A DNA stretch of 18,511 nucleotides from assembly GCA_002361615.1 (NCBI GenBank), contig DETK01000041.1:1-18511 (forward strand), read 5' to 3'. Origin of the DNA: Bacteroidales bacterium UBA3290. GTDB lineage: Bacteria; Bacteroidota; Bacteroidia; Bacteroidales; UBA932. This document shows, one piece after another, positions 1 through 9,800 of this stretch; the first letter of the stretch is position 1; each line of letters begins with the position of its first letter. Position numbers and translations under genes: made by a program. The notes beneath the pieces were generated by a model. The model saw only the letters and a program-made list of their open reading frames with translations. It searched no databases and had not been told where the DNA came from.

Positions 1-47
1 GTAAAGAAAAATCAGGACGGGTCAGACTCTATCAGTCGGTTTTTTTC

Positions 48-61
48 GTGCCCGGGGGCAC
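48..61. terminator. possible weak terminator hairpin downstream of the metallophosphoesterase gene
   Basis: GTGCCC and GGGCAC form a 6-bp inverted repeat with almost no loop (a 5-bp stem if a 4-base loop is allowed). A run of seven Ts precedes it and a T-rich stretch follows it on the plus strand. It could end transcription arriving on the plus strand from the left. For the minus-strand gene ending at 76 the run after the stem is A-rich, so the fit is poor. Weak call. Confidence 0.25.
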
Positions 62-75
62 CGTTCTTTTCTTGG

Positions 76-1098
76 TTAGCGTTTGGGTGTGTAGTTCATG
101 TGGACGGGGGTCCAGGAGAGGGAGCCGTCTGCGCCTACGTGGATGCGGACCAGGTAGTCGCCGGGGTCGGGGTTGTTGCGCTCGCTCATCGCTTCGAGCG
201 TGAGGTAGTGGACGCCGTTGTAGTTGCGCTCGTCCCACATGTGCACGTGACCGCAGAATACGCAGGAGACATTCCATTCTTCGAACTTGTCGAGCAGATA
301 GAAGGTCTCTTCCCGCGTGAAGGTCGATGCGAATTCGTTGAACTGCGGGCGGAAGATGTTGGTATGCGAGAAGACGAAGGTATTGCGGTAGCCTCCCGTC
401 AGGTATTTGCCGTTCAGGACGCCCTCTTCGATGAGTTTGATCTGGGTCTGGCCGAGCGTACCGCTGGCCGAATCCAGGAAGATGAGATGGTCGAAGGCGA
501 TGTCCCCATCCTTGAGGAAGACGACTACGTCGATTTCGTAGAACGATGAATGGAAGATGGACGACCACAGCGCCCAGCCGTTGCGGGTAATGTCGTGATT
601 ACCCACCACGGGGAAGAACGGGAAGACGATTTCGTCGTAGGTTAAGGTCAACGGATTCTCGTCCGGATTTCTGTCCGATACGTAATGAAACGGATCGATT
701 TCTCTGTAATGGGCGGCTACATAGCGCTTTTTCCCTTCTTGAAGCAGCGAGTCGAGGGTGATGTAGTAGCGCGCCTTCGTGTCTGCGATATCGCCCAGAT
801 GGGCATAGAAAAGGTCGTCGTCCCTCAGGCCGATGGCCAGCATTTCGTCCATGCGGCCGGGGTCTGTAGTGACATGGCTGTCTGCGCCGACAAGGAAGGT
901 ATAATCATCTTCGGCAGCGAGATAGACGACATCGTCGTAATGGTTGAGGAAGAAGTTGTAGGACATGTCGATGCGGTCTTCGACGGCGGTGCCGGCAATC
1001 AGGATACCTGCAGGACTGATCTTTTCCTCCAGCGTATGGCAGGATGACAGGGTGAAAGTTGCGAGCAGCAGGCCCGCCAGGAGGTATGTCGTTTTCAT
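76..1098 (-). CDS. lipoprotein metallophosphoesterase (calcineurin-like)
   Basis: A 340-residue predicted lipoprotein: the hydrophobic N-terminal segment ends in a lipobox LSSC with the acylated Cys at residue 20. The rest is a calcineurin-like metallophosphoesterase with the metal-binding signatures in order: D73-S-H75, G102-D103, G166-N-H-D169, H245 (SHTN) and G283-H-V-H286. These residues bind a dinuclear metal centre that hydrolyses phosphomono- or diesters in this family; the substrate cannot be told from the sequence. The protein should be anchored in the periplasm or on the cell surface. The gene starts one base after the stop of the beta-barrel gene upstream (stop TAA, C, ATG), so the two are almost certainly co-transcribed. 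No truncation is seen. Function beyond phosphoesterase is unknown. Confidence 0.88.
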   Translation of the reverse strand: MKTTYLLAGLLLATFTLSSCHTLEEKISPAGILIAGTAVEDRIDMSYNFFLNHYDDVVYLAAEDDYTFLVGADSHVTTDPGRMDEMLAIGLRDDDLFYAHLGDIADTKARYYITLDSLLQEGKKRYVAAHYREIDPFHYVSDRNPDENPLTLTYDEIVFPFFPVVGNHDITRNGWALWSSIFHSSFYEIDVVVFLKDGDIAFDHLIFLDSASGTLGQTQIKLIEEGVLNGKYLTGGYRNTFVFSHTNIFRPQFNEFASTFTREETFYLLDKFEEWNVSCVFCGHVHMWDERNYNGVHYLTLEAMSERNNPDPGDYLVRIHVGADGSLSWTPVHMNYTPKR

Positions 1099-1099
1099 G

Positions 1100-1852
1100 T
1101 TACCAGACGTATTTGATGCCCATTTTCAAGGAGGTTTCGTAGCGGGTGGCGAGCTGGCTCAGACTGCCGGCAGGCCGGATGTTGAATTCGCCGAAGAGTT
1201 TCATCTCGTTCCAGGGGAGCGTGGCGTGGAAGCGTACGCCCCAGTTGATGTTCCAGTTCTCGTAGTAGAACTGGTCATAATTGCGCAGGAACAGGCCGAG
1301 GTTCCAGGAGCTGGTCCGCGGCAGCACGTTGAGGCCGACGCCGAAAGTGATGGTCGGCGGCTCGGTGTAGCCCGCATCGGTGAACCATTGATACTCCTCC
1401 TTGATCTTGTACTTATAGTAATGGATGTAACTCATGCCGAGTCGCAGGTCGAAATGGGAAGTCTCCCAAAAGGCGGAAGCATTGATCAGGATTTCATACT
1501 GGTCCCATTGGGTATAGAAATTATTGACGAGCCGTCCGTCGAAGTACAGGTTGGTAAGGCCCAGCGGGAGACGGTAGGTTCCCATCACGTCGGCGGAACA
1601 GAGCCATTTGAGGAACTGGACCTGCTGCCCGGCACTCAGGCTCCAGCGGTCGGTGAAATGGTGGGTATATGTGGCGGCTTCGCCGAAAAACGCGCCGGAG
1701 ACAACATTGATTCCGCCGGCCAGATTGCCGCTTACTTCGTTCCGGTGGATGCCGTCGAATTTCCGCTCTCCGCTGTAAACCTGCGCATGGGCGCAAGGAC
1801 GGCTTGGCAGAAAGAGGAGAAGCAGAAGGAGGGTTGAAAGGTATCTTCTCAT
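1100..1852 (-). CDS. predicted outer-membrane beta-barrel protein, function unknown
   Basis: A 250-residue protein with a clear Sec signal peptide (Leu-rich core, likely cleavage after AHA near residue 23). The mature part is rich in alternating aromatic and polar residues (for example YKYKIKEEYQW and NYDQFYYENWNINWGVRF) and ends with the aromatic-terminated strand KMGIKYVW, typical of outer-membrane barrels recognised by BamA. No named family is recognised. It is the first gene of a two-gene unit with the metallophosphoesterase, so the two may work together at the envelope; this is inference from the one-base spacing. A TAnnTTTG-type box 23 bases upstream supports the chosen start. Confidence 0.75.
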   Translation of the reverse strand: MRRYLSTLLLLLLFLPSRPCAHAQVYSGERKFDGIHRNEVSGNLAGGINVVSGAFFGEAATYTHHFTDRWSLSAGQQVQFLKWLCSADVMGTYRLPLGLTNLYFDGRLVNNFYTQWDQYEILINASAFWETSHFDLRLGMSYIHYYKYKIKEEYQWFTDAGYTEPPTITFGVGLNVLPRTSSWNLGLFLRNYDQFYYENWNINWGVRFHATLPWNEMKLFGEFNIRPAGSLSQLATRYETSLKMGIKYVW

Positions 1853-1874
1853 ACGATAACAAGCATGCAGGGCG

Positions 1875-1882
1875 CAAAATTA
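1875..1882 (-). promoter_or_regulatory. -7 box TAATTTTG before the beta-barrel gene
   Basis: The minus strand reads TAATTTTG, a full match to the Bacteroidetes TAnnTTTG -7 consensus, ending 23 bases before the ATG at 1852. No convincing TTTG -33 box is seen at the usual distance. It would drive the barrel and phosphoesterase pair divergently from the HU-dnaG-metG unit. Confidence 0.5.
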
Positions 1883-1924
1883 CCGGTTTTTCGACGATTC
1901 CGGCTTTTTGTGGGCAAAAAAGCG

Positions 1925-1932
1925 TACATTTG
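1925..1932 (+). promoter_or_regulatory. -7 box TACATTTG before the HU-dnaG-metG unit
   Basis: TACATTTG matches the Bacteroidetes TAnnTTTG -7 consensus, about 70 bases before the ATG at 2002. A TTTTTG stretch (1905-1910) lies upstream but closer than the usual 19-21 base spacing, so the -33 assignment is doubtful. The predicted 5' UTR is about 65 bases. Confidence 0.5.
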
Positions 1933-2001
1933 TCCCCAAAATCAAATCATTCTGGCCTGGATGGCTTCAAGTTGGAGCGGGTGGCACCGTAACAGGTTTT
2001 T

Positions 2002-2778
2002 ATGGAGATTACGCTTTTTTCGAAATGCATCAAGGACCTGATCGTGGAAAACGACCGGGTGGACGTTCCGTATCTGGGCACGTTCACGGCCGAGATGATG
2101 CCTGCCGCGTATTCGGACCGGCAGACCACGATCCATCCGCCGTACCGGAAGATGTCTTTCCATAAAGGCGAAGTCTCGCTCTCCGAGGGCCGTCCCTTGC
2201 TGAACAAGGTGATGCGGGAGGCCGGCGTGTCGCTCGAACAGGCCGGCGTGGAACTGGGCTGGTGCCTGAGCCGCCTGAGCTCCGAACTGGAAGGCAGCAA
2301 GATCTGCCGCCTCCCCGGCCTCGGCGTGATGCGGGCCAACGCGCGCAACGAATTCTTCTTCGTCCCCGCCGACGACCTCGACATCTGGCCCGACGGCATC
2401 GGCTTCGAACCGATTTCGATCAAACTTCCGAAGGAAGAGATTCCCGGTCAAGCCGGGAATGACGAAGTTGTTCAAGCCGGGAATGACGTTCAGGCGAGCG
2501 GAGTCGTGGATGGTTTTTCGGATCGCGAGCATTTTTCTTGCGAGCGAGACGAAAAACCGGAACAGCGGAGCGAGGCTCCCGATCAAGCCGGAAATGATGG
2601 GACCGCTGAGGTTCGTCACAAGAAGAAGTTGCAGCCGTGGGTGATCGTTCTGATTGTGCTGGCGGCGTTGCTGGCATTGTTTATCGCCGCTTCCTATCTG
2701 TTTACGGATTTCATGTCGCCGGTTCTTGACAGATTGCTTTATAACAAGGAAGAGCTGGAGCTCTTGAGGGGGAGGTAA
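2002..2778 (+). CDS. membrane-anchored HU-CCDC81-type DNA-binding protein
   Basis: A 258-residue protein. Residues about 5-60 and 62-140 match the paired HU-CCDC81-type (bacterial HU-like) domains: the NDRVDVPYLGTFTAE and IHPPYRKMSFHKGE motifs, then a second half with SKICRLPGLGVMRA. A low-complexity linker (about 146-208) follows, then one transmembrane helix (about 213-235, starting WVIVLIVLAALLALF) and a short tail. The HU-like part should face the cytoplasm and could tether DNA or a partner to the membrane; that role is inference. The linker holds three copies of QAGND encoded by a palindromic DNA repeat (separate entry). The gene ends 4 bases before dnaG and is probably co-transcribed with it. 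Confidence 0.8.
   Translation: MEITLFSKCIKDLIVENDRVDVPYLGTFTAEMMPAAYSDRQTTIHPPYRKMSFHKGEVSLSEGRPLLNKVMREAGVSLEQAGVELGWCLSRLSSELEGSKICRLPGLGVMRANARNEFFFVPADDLDIWPDGIGFEPISIKLPKEEIPGQAGNDEVVQAGNDVQASGVVDGFSDREHFSCERDEKPEQRSEAPDQAGNDGTAEVRHKKKLQPWVIVLIVLAALLALFIAASYLFTDFMSPVLDRLLYNKEELELLRGR
2441..2599 (+). repeat. palindromic repeat cluster inserted in frame in the HU-like gene
   Basis: CAAGCCGGGAATGACG occurs at 2449-2464 and 2473-2488, with a diverged copy at 2584-2599. The first copy is half of a perfect hairpin TTCCCGGTCAAGCCGGGAA (2441-2459). Between the copies lies a 9-bp inverted repeat GGTTTTTCG (2512-2520) / CGAAAAACC (2550-2558) around a direct repeat of GCGAGC. All of it is translated, giving three QAGND units in the linker between the HU-like domains and the membrane helix. 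Read on the minus strand it is GTCATTCCCGGCTTGA, the form in which such dispersed palindromes are commonly seen between genes. It looks like an intergenic-type repeat tolerated in a linker. Confidence 0.7.
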
Positions 2779-2782
2779 GCCG

Positions 2783-4834
2783 ATGATCGATCGCGCCACT
2801 GTCGACAAGATCATGGACGCCGTCCGGATCGAAGAGGTCATCGGTGACTTCGTATCGCTGCGTAAGCGCGGTGCGAACTATCTGGGCCTATGTCCTTTCC
2901 ATCAGGACAAAAACCCGTCGATGAGCGTCTCTTCCACCAAGGGCATCTTCAAATGCTTCGCCTGCGGCAAAGCCGGTAATGCCGTGACCTTCCTGATGGA
3001 GCACGAGCACCTGACCTATGTCGAGGCGCTGCGCTATCTGGCGAAAAAATACCATATTGAAATCGTCGAAAAAGAAGAGACGGCCGAAGAGATCGCCCAC
3101 CGCATGCGCTACGAGAGCCTGCTGGTGGTGACCGACTATGCCCAGAAGTTTTATTCCGACATCCTCTGGAACACGGAGATAGGGAAAGCTATCGGCCTGA
3201 GCTACTTCCATGAACGCAAGTTCAGCGACGAGACGATCCGCCAATTCGGCTTGGGCTATGCCGCTTCCCGTCCGCTGACCCTTTGCGCGAAAGCCCTGAA
3301 AGACGGTTACAAGAAAGAATACTTGGTCGATGCGGGCTTGTGTCTGGAACGCGAAGGGACCGGGGAACTTTACGACCGTTTCTTCGACCGGGTCATCTTC
3401 CCGATCCACTCCATCAGCGGACGTGTCATCGCCTTCGGCGGCCGTACGCTGAAGACCGACAAGAGCGTTGCCAAATATGTGAACAGCCCCCAGAGCGAGA
3501 TCTACGACAAGAGCCGTTCGCTCTACGGTATCTTCCAGGCCAAGAACAGCATTGCCCGGGAGGACAAGTGCATCCTGGTGGAAGGCTATGCCGACGTAAT
3601 CTCGATGCACCAGGCCGGCGTCACCAATGTGGTGGCCTCGTCCGGCACCTCGCTCACGGTGGAGCAGATCCGCCTGATCAAGCGCTTTACCGACAAGGTT
3701 ACGATCATTTACGACGGTGATGCGGCCGGTATCAAAGCGGCGCTGCGCGGTATCGATCTCGTGTTGGAAGAGGGACTCAGCGTGAAGGTGGTCCAGCTGC
3801 CGCCCGAAGATGATCCCGACACCTTTGCCAAGAGCCACTCCCTGATCGAGATCCGGGAATATATTGAGGAGAACGAAAAGGATTTCATCTCTTTCAAGAG
3901 CGACCTGCTGCTCGAGGAGAGTGAGCGCGACCCGGTACGCCGGGCCCAGGTTATCCGTGACATCGTGCAGAGCGTCGCTATGGTACCCGATCCGATCCTG
4001 CGCAACATCTATGTGGAACTGGTGGCCGAAAAATTCGACCAGAAGACGGACTCCGTGCTTGCCACGATCGCATCGGTCCGGCGCCAGAAAAAGGCGCTGG
4101 AGCGCTCGCGCCGCCGCTTCGAGGACCAGACTCAGTCCTGGCAGGGTGGGGCACAGCAGCCTCCGGAGCCTGAAGAACTGAACCCGGCCGACCTTCCTGA
4201 GGAGGGCGAAGATGCCGGGGCGGTATCCGTGCAGCCTTCGGGCTATGTGGTCCGCGACAAATACCTGGCTGTCCCGGAGCGCGAACTGACTTACTATCTG
4301 GTGAAATTCGGGGAATACCCGATGCACTTTGAAGAGGATATGTACTATGGCAGCGAGTCCCACGGGGAAATCACGGTTTCCCAGTATATCCGCGACGCGC
4401 TGGCGGACGACGAGATCGTGTTCGTGAACGACTTGTACCGGACTATCTTTGACCGGTACTATTCCTTTGCGGCCACCTTGCCGCAGGAGGACTATGAGCC
4501 GCGCCAGCAACGGATGATACGGTATTTCACTACGGGCGAGGACCAGGCTGTCAACAAGGCGGTCTTCGACCTGATCCTGGAAGAACATCCGTTGACGGTC
4601 AAGTCCTACGAGGAATCCATCCCTCCTGAGGAACAGGCTTTGGGACGGACGGTCCCCAAATCGGTGCTGCTCTACAAGCTCCGCATCACGGAGGAACAGT
4701 GTGCAGCTACCGCGAAAGAAATCACACAGGCGCAGAAGGGAGGCCAGCAGGACACGCTCCGGGAACTGGTCGGCCGGCTTCAGCTACTCAATACAGTAAA
4801 GAACAGACTATCTAAAGAATTGAACAGATTATGA
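2783..4834 (+). CDS. dnaG: DNA primase DnaG
   Basis: A 683-residue bacterial primase that makes RNA primers at the replication fork. The N-terminal CHC2 zinc-binding domain has C37-x2-H40 and C58-x2-C61 as ligands (CPFHQDKNPS and FKCFACGKAG). The polymerase core carries the KYVNSPQSEIYDK motif (about 231-243). The TOPRIM domain has E267 in LVEGYADV and D311-G-D313 in IYDGDAAG, followed by DDPDTF. The C-terminal third contains an acidic, Pro-rich linker (about 450-475) and should end in the DnaB-binding region, which is poorly conserved between phyla. The gene overlaps metG by the four bases ATGA (4831-4834), so translation of the two is probably coupled. Length is usual for Bacteroidetes DnaG. 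Confidence 0.97.
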   Translation: MIDRATVDKIMDAVRIEEVIGDFVSLRKRGANYLGLCPFHQDKNPSMSVSSTKGIFKCFACGKAGNAVTFLMEHEHLTYVEALRYLAKKYHIEIVEKEETAEEIAHRMRYESLLVVTDYAQKFYSDILWNTEIGKAIGLSYFHERKFSDETIRQFGLGYAASRPLTLCAKALKDGYKKEYLVDAGLCLEREGTGELYDRFFDRVIFPIHSISGRVIAFGGRTLKTDKSVAKYVNSPQSEIYDKSRSLYGIFQAKNSIAREDKCILVEGYADVISMHQAGVTNVVASSGTSLTVEQIRLIKRFTDKVTIIYDGDAAGIKAALRGIDLVLEEGLSVKVVQLPPEDDPDTFAKSHSLIEIREYIEENEKDFISFKSDLLLEESERDPVRRAQVIRDIVQSVAMVPDPILRNIYVELVAEKFDQKTDSVLATIASVRRQKKALERSRRRFEDQTQSWQGGAQQPPEPEELNPADLPEEGEDAGAVSVQPSGYVVRDKYLAVPERELTYYLVKFGEYPMHFEEDMYYGSESHGEITVSQYIRDALADDEIVFVNDLYRTIFDRYYSFAATLPQEDYEPRQQRMIRYFTTGEDQAVNKAVFDLILEEHPLTVKSYEESIPPEEQALGRTVPKSVLLYKLRITEEQCAATAKEITQAQKGGQQDTLRELVGRLQLLNTVKNRLSKELNRL

Positions 4835-6888
4835 AAAAAAGGAATCTCATCACTTGCGCGTTGCCGTATGCGAACGGCCCGGTCCATATCGGACATCTGG
4901 CCGGTGTCTATGTCCCTGCCGATATCTATGTCCGCTATCTGCGGATGCGCGGGCGCGAGACGCTCTTTGTCTGCGGCTCCGACGAGCACGGCGTGCCCAT
5001 CACCATGGCGGCCCGCAAGGAAGGATGTTCCCCGCAAGATATTGTCGACAAGTATCATTCGCTCATCAAAAAGTCGTTTGCCGATTTCGGCATCACCTTC
5101 GACATCTACTCCCGCACCTCTTCGGCCACGCACCACAAGTATGCGGCTGAGTTCTTCCGCAAGCTCTATGAGGAAGGTAAGTTCATCGAGAAGGAAAGCG
5201 AGCAGTTCTACGATCCGGAAGCCAAGGTGTTCCTGGCTGACCGTTACATCGTGGGCACCTGCCCCAAGTGCGGCAATGAAGGCGCTTACGGCGACCAGTG
5301 CGAGAAATGCGGTTCCACGCTGAGTCCTGAGGAACTCATCAACCCGCATTCCAAGGTGAGTGGCGCAGAGCCGGTCAAAAAGATGACGAAGCACTGGTAC
5401 CTGCCGCTGAACGAGTACGAACCGTGGCTTCGCGAATGGATCCTCGAAGGCCACAAGGAATGGAAGTCCAACGTCTATGGCCAGTGCAAGAGCTGGCTGG
5501 ACGGTGGTCTGCAGCCGCGTGCCGTCTCGCGCGACCTCGACTGGGGCGTGCCCGTGCCGGTGGAAGGGGCGGAAGGGAAGGTGCTCTACGTGTGGTTCGA
5601 CGCGCCGATCGGTTATATCTCCAACACCATCGAACTGCTGCCTGACTCTTGGGAGCAGTGGTGGAAGAGCCCGGACACGCGGATGATCCATTTCATCGGC
5701 AAGGACAACATCGTGTTCCACTGCATCGTCTTCCCGTCGATGCTCAAAGCTTACGGTGACGGCTTCATCCTGCCCGATAACGTTCCGGCCAACGAGTTCC
5801 TGAACCTCGAGGGCGACAAGATCTCGACTTCCCGCAACTGGGCGGTCTGGCTCCACGAATACCTGCAGGACTTCCCCGGCAAGCAGGATACGCTCCGCTA
5901 CGTGCTGACGGCCAATGCGCCGGAGACCAAAGACAACGACTTTACCTGGAAGGATTTCCAGGCACGTCACAACAGCGAGTTGCTGGCCATCTTCGGCAAC
6001 TTCGTGAACCGGGCCGTGGTACTGACGCACAAGTATTTCGGTGGCTGCATCCCCGAACCGGGCGCGTTCCAGGATATCGATAAGGAAGCCCTTGCCCAGA
6101 TACCGGTCCTCAAGCAGGCCATCGAGGAGAACCTGGAGACCTTCAAGTTCCGTGAGGCGCTCCGCGAGGCGATGAACCTCGCCCGCGTCGGCAACAAGTA
6201 TATCTCCGACACCGAGCCTTGGGCTGTGGCCAAGACCGATATGGCACGTACGGCGACAATCCTTTATACCTCGATCCAGCTCTGTGCTTCGCTTTCCGTG
6301 GCGTTCGCCCCGTTCCTGCCGTTCTCGGTGGAGAAGCTCAACCGGATCCTGAACGTACAGCCGCTTTCCTGGGACGATTTCGGACGCAGCGATCTGTTGC
6401 CCGTCGGACATAAGCTCAATCAGGCCGAACTGCTCTTCTCGAAGATCGAGGATGCCGAGATCGAGAAACAGGTTGCACGGCTGGCTGAAATCAAGGCGGC
6501 CCGCGAGGCGGCCGAGGCGGCTGCTGCTGCAGCAGCAGCGCCGAAGTTCGAGCCGGCCAAGGAGCCGTGCACCTTCGAAGAATTCGCGAAGATGGACATC
6601 CGCACGGCGACCGTCCTTGCGGCCGAGCGCGTCCCCAAGACCGACAAACTGCTGAAGCTCACCATCGACACCGGCCTCGACCAGCGTGTCATCGTGAGCG
6701 GCATCGCTCAATACTACACGCCGGAAGAGATGGTCGGCAAGCAGATCTGCATCCTGGCCAACCTCCAGCCGCGCACCATCCGCGGCATCGAGAGCAAAGG
6801 CATGATCCTGATGGCCAAGCAGATTGACGGGAAGATGCGCATCGTCACCCCCGAAGAGCGCCTTACCAACGGCGCAACGATCGGTTGA
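4831..6888 (+). CDS. metG: methionyl-tRNA synthetase with C-terminal tRNA-binding domain
   Basis: A 685-residue MetRS that charges tRNA-Met in the cytoplasm. The Rossmann catalytic domain has the HIGH motif at residues 19-22 and the KMSKS-equivalent K330-I-S-T-S334. A zinc knuckle with C144-x2-C147 and C157-x2-C160 lies in the connective insert. After the anticodon-binding helices comes an Ala-rich linker (about 553-570), then an EMAPII/Trbp111-like tRNA-binding domain (about 580-685, starting near KMDIRTATV) that dimerises and grips tRNA. It starts inside the dnaG stop codon (ATGA overlap). Its 3' end meets the stop of the converging BspA-like gene with only 7 bases between. The last 225 bp and last about 65 bp of its coding sequence reappear as fragments at 12698 and 10341. 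Confidence 0.97.
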   Translation: MKKRNLITCALPYANGPVHIGHLAGVYVPADIYVRYLRMRGRETLFVCGSDEHGVPITMAARKEGCSPQDIVDKYHSLIKKSFADFGITFDIYSRTSSATHHKYAAEFFRKLYEEGKFIEKESEQFYDPEAKVFLADRYIVGTCPKCGNEGAYGDQCEKCGSTLSPEELINPHSKVSGAEPVKKMTKHWYLPLNEYEPWLREWILEGHKEWKSNVYGQCKSWLDGGLQPRAVSRDLDWGVPVPVEGAEGKVLYVWFDAPIGYISNTIELLPDSWEQWWKSPDTRMIHFIGKDNIVFHCIVFPSMLKAYGDGFILPDNVPANEFLNLEGDKISTSRNWAVWLHEYLQDFPGKQDTLRYVLTANAPETKDNDFTWKDFQARHNSELLAIFGNFVNRAVVLTHKYFGGCIPEPGAFQDIDKEALAQIPVLKQAIEENLETFKFREALREAMNLARVGNKYISDTEPWAVAKTDMARTATILYTSIQLCASLSVAFAPFLPFSVEKLNRILNVQPLSWDDFGRSDLLPVGHKLNQAELLFSKIEDAEIEKQVARLAEIKAAREAAEAAAAAAAAPKFEPAKEPCTFEEFAKMDIRTATVLAAERVPKTDKLLKLTIDTGLDQRVIVSGIAQYYTPEEMVGKQICILANLQPRTIRGIESKGMILMAKQIDGKMRIVTPEERLTNGATIG

Positions 6889-6895
6889 TGCTTAT

Positions 6896-9800
6896 TCAGA
6901 AAGGCCAGGTGGTGTAGTTTCCGGGAATGAAGAAGTAGTTACCCATTCCCATCGCATCCAGATATTTATTTACCCGCTCCATGGTTGCAGCATGATTGGG
7001 CGAAAGGTCGCTGTTAATGACAACGGGTACATAGAGGCAGACCGTTTTCTGCGTGACATTCATAAACGCATCCTTTTCAACCGTTGCTGGCGGGTCTCCC
7101 CCCTTGAAATAGAGACGAAACTTATTATTATCGTCAGAGACATTTTGCAGGTATTGAAAAGCGCCCTTGCAGATGTGCGTGAGCGTGGAAGGTAGCCCCA
7201 GTTTACGCAACAGGAAAGAGCCGCTATTGGCCCCTTCCGCATCGAAGACGCTTTCGGGCAGCTTCTGGATGCCCAAATTATCGGGAATGGACCAGGCCGT
7301 TATGGGCGATTCGTTTGACTTCAAAGTCGAACCCCAGGCGAATGCAAGCAGGGTCGTACCCTGATACAAGCCCAGATTGTCAGGGGTCACCCGGACGGTT
7401 CCGTTAGTCGGCCCTTCGAATTTTTGCAAATAGAGACAATGGACAAAACTGTTCTCGGCGATGGAATCGACATAAGCTGTTCCGTTATCGGGATCGGTCG
7501 GGAAGTTTACTGCATAGATCTTTGAATACTCGAAAGCATGGTCGCGGATCGTCTTCAAGGAGGTTGGGAAGGAAACGTTGGTGATCATTGATTTGTAGAA
7601 GGCCTTGCTGCCGACGACCTGTACGCTTTCAGGAATACTATAAGTGGCAATATCCTCCCGGACTTTGAGAAGGATTCCGTTATAAATCAAGGCTTTTCCA
7701 TCATTTGTCGCAAACTTTCCGGAAATGTTTTCCAGTCTTTCGCATTCCACGAAGGGACCATCTTCATCACCATACCCGCCCTGGATCGTCGTGATGCTTT
7801 CGGGAAGCGTAATGGATTTGAGGTTCCACCAGCCCTTGAAACTCCCCGCAGGAATCGTTTCGATGCCGGTGAAATACTGGAATTCATTGAAAAACTTGTA
7901 GGAAGCCCCTTGGGTCAGTTCATCTCCAAATAGCTCATTCAGCGATTTGACCATCTTGGCTTCGGCGTTACAGATTTTGAAGTCGTCGTTGATATCCACG
8001 GCTTCACGTATCTTATTGAATAAGTCCCTGTCTTCGAAATCGATAATCTTATCGTCATACCCTTGTTGTATTCTGAACTCGAGGGCAGCTTCATGGAACC
8101 TCGTGTCCTTGACAGTCACGCTCGTCTCGCGGATGCTGAGTCCCATATTGGGCTGGAGTTTGACCTGGATTGTCGTGGTTTCGTCCGTCTTGTCGTAGGA
8201 AAGTACCTCGAGCCAGGGTACAGCTTCATTGCTCAGCGAATCGGGAAGCTCCGGCTTGGAGGTTTCCATATTGGACTTGTACTTAAGCTCCAGGGTGGTG
8301 CAATCAAAGGCGACATGGATCGTTTCGGTGATCTGAGTGATCGGTTCAAGGGGTTTGAGATACGCCTCTTTAATGGACAGTGTACGCTTCACGGAAGCGC
8401 CCTTGTTGGATGCCGTGATTTCGACCTTGGTTTTCCCATCCGTGATGCTCTTTCCGGATACGATCTGTATGAAACCTTTCAGCGGATCCTTCGTGTTTGG
8501 GACGACGGTGGCGGAAATGTCGTCGGAAGGTGTAACGGTTACTGTGGCATCGAAGTTCGAAGTCACGGTGTAGGCGATGGGGGGGAGGGATTGCTCCGTC
8601 AGCATCATCACCTCGTCATTTTCCATATATTCCTCGTCGATTTCGATGGAGATGGTCGGGATGAGTTGATCGATGGCGTCCTTGATCTCCTCGAGGAGTT
8701 TGCTGTAGTCCGGCTGATTCACAATCGCGTCAAGCATTTTCGTCAGGGTAGCCGCCACGTTGTCCGAAATCGTCTTGTCTATATCCTGGATGGCCTTGAT
8801 CAAATCGGTGAGCGCAGTTTTCAGGTTTTCGGCTGATGTGCCTACGCTCTTCTGAACCGCATCGATCGCAGCCTTGATCAGCCCCAGCGCCTCGTTTGCG
8901 CCGACGAAGCCCTTCGTCACGGCTTCCTTGATCGCGTCCAGCTTCGAGTCCAGTTTCGACAACTGTCCCGACATCGCTTTCTGCAGTTTATCCAGTACTT
9001 CATCCGCTGTGCCGCCGAGGCCGTTGACGGCTTTCGCAATCAGGTCCAGCTTTCCCTTCGTATCGGTGAAGCCTTTCTCTACCGCCGTCTCAATGGCTTT
9101 CAGATAGGTGTCCAGACTCGAGGTCTGGCTTGTTATGGCTTTTTCGATTTCGTCTAGCTTGTCCGTTTCCGTCCCCGTCAGCGAGGTCAGCGCCTGCTGG
9201 ATCAGGCCCTGGGCCTCTGTCACGTCGCCAATGCCGTTCTTCAAGGCAGTCTCGATGGCAGCGAGCTTTGTCTCCAGGTCCGTCGTCTGGCCGCTGATGG
9301 CTCTCTCGATGGTTGCCATCTTTGCTGCCAATGAACCATTCAGCGACTCAATGGCTTTCTTGATGAGTTCCTGCGCCGACTTGTCGTCGGTAACGTTTTC
9401 CGCGAGCGCGGCCTCAATCAGGTCGAGTTTCGTTTCGAGACTGACCGTCTGGCTGGTCACTGCCTTCTCGATGGCCGCCAGTTTCTCTTCCAGGGTGCCG
9501 TCCAGGGAATCAAGGGCCGTCTGGATCATTTCCTGCTGCGCCTTCGCTTCGGTGAATCCTTCCTTGACCGCGGCTTCGATCAGGCCCAGCTTTGTGGACA
9601 GATCCGCCGTCTGGCTGCTGATGGCCGAGACCACTGCCGCCATCTTATCTTCGAGCGTACCGCCCAACGATTCGAGGGCAGTCCGGATGAGATCCTGCGC
9701 CGCCGCACTGTCGGCCAGGCCTTCCTTTACGGCCGCTTCGACCAGACCGATCTTTGTCTCCAAGCTGTTTGTCTGCGCCTTCACCGCCTCTTCGATGGCC

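Noticed and set aside
2888..4588. A 566-codon open frame on the minus strand across dnaG
   Set aside because: It is the antisense shadow of dnaG, which has all primase motifs; the antisense product resembles no family and results from the high GC codon bias.
4780..6711. A 643-codon open frame on the minus strand across metG
   Set aside because: Shadow of metG, which carries HIGH, zinc and KISTS motifs in the plus frame.
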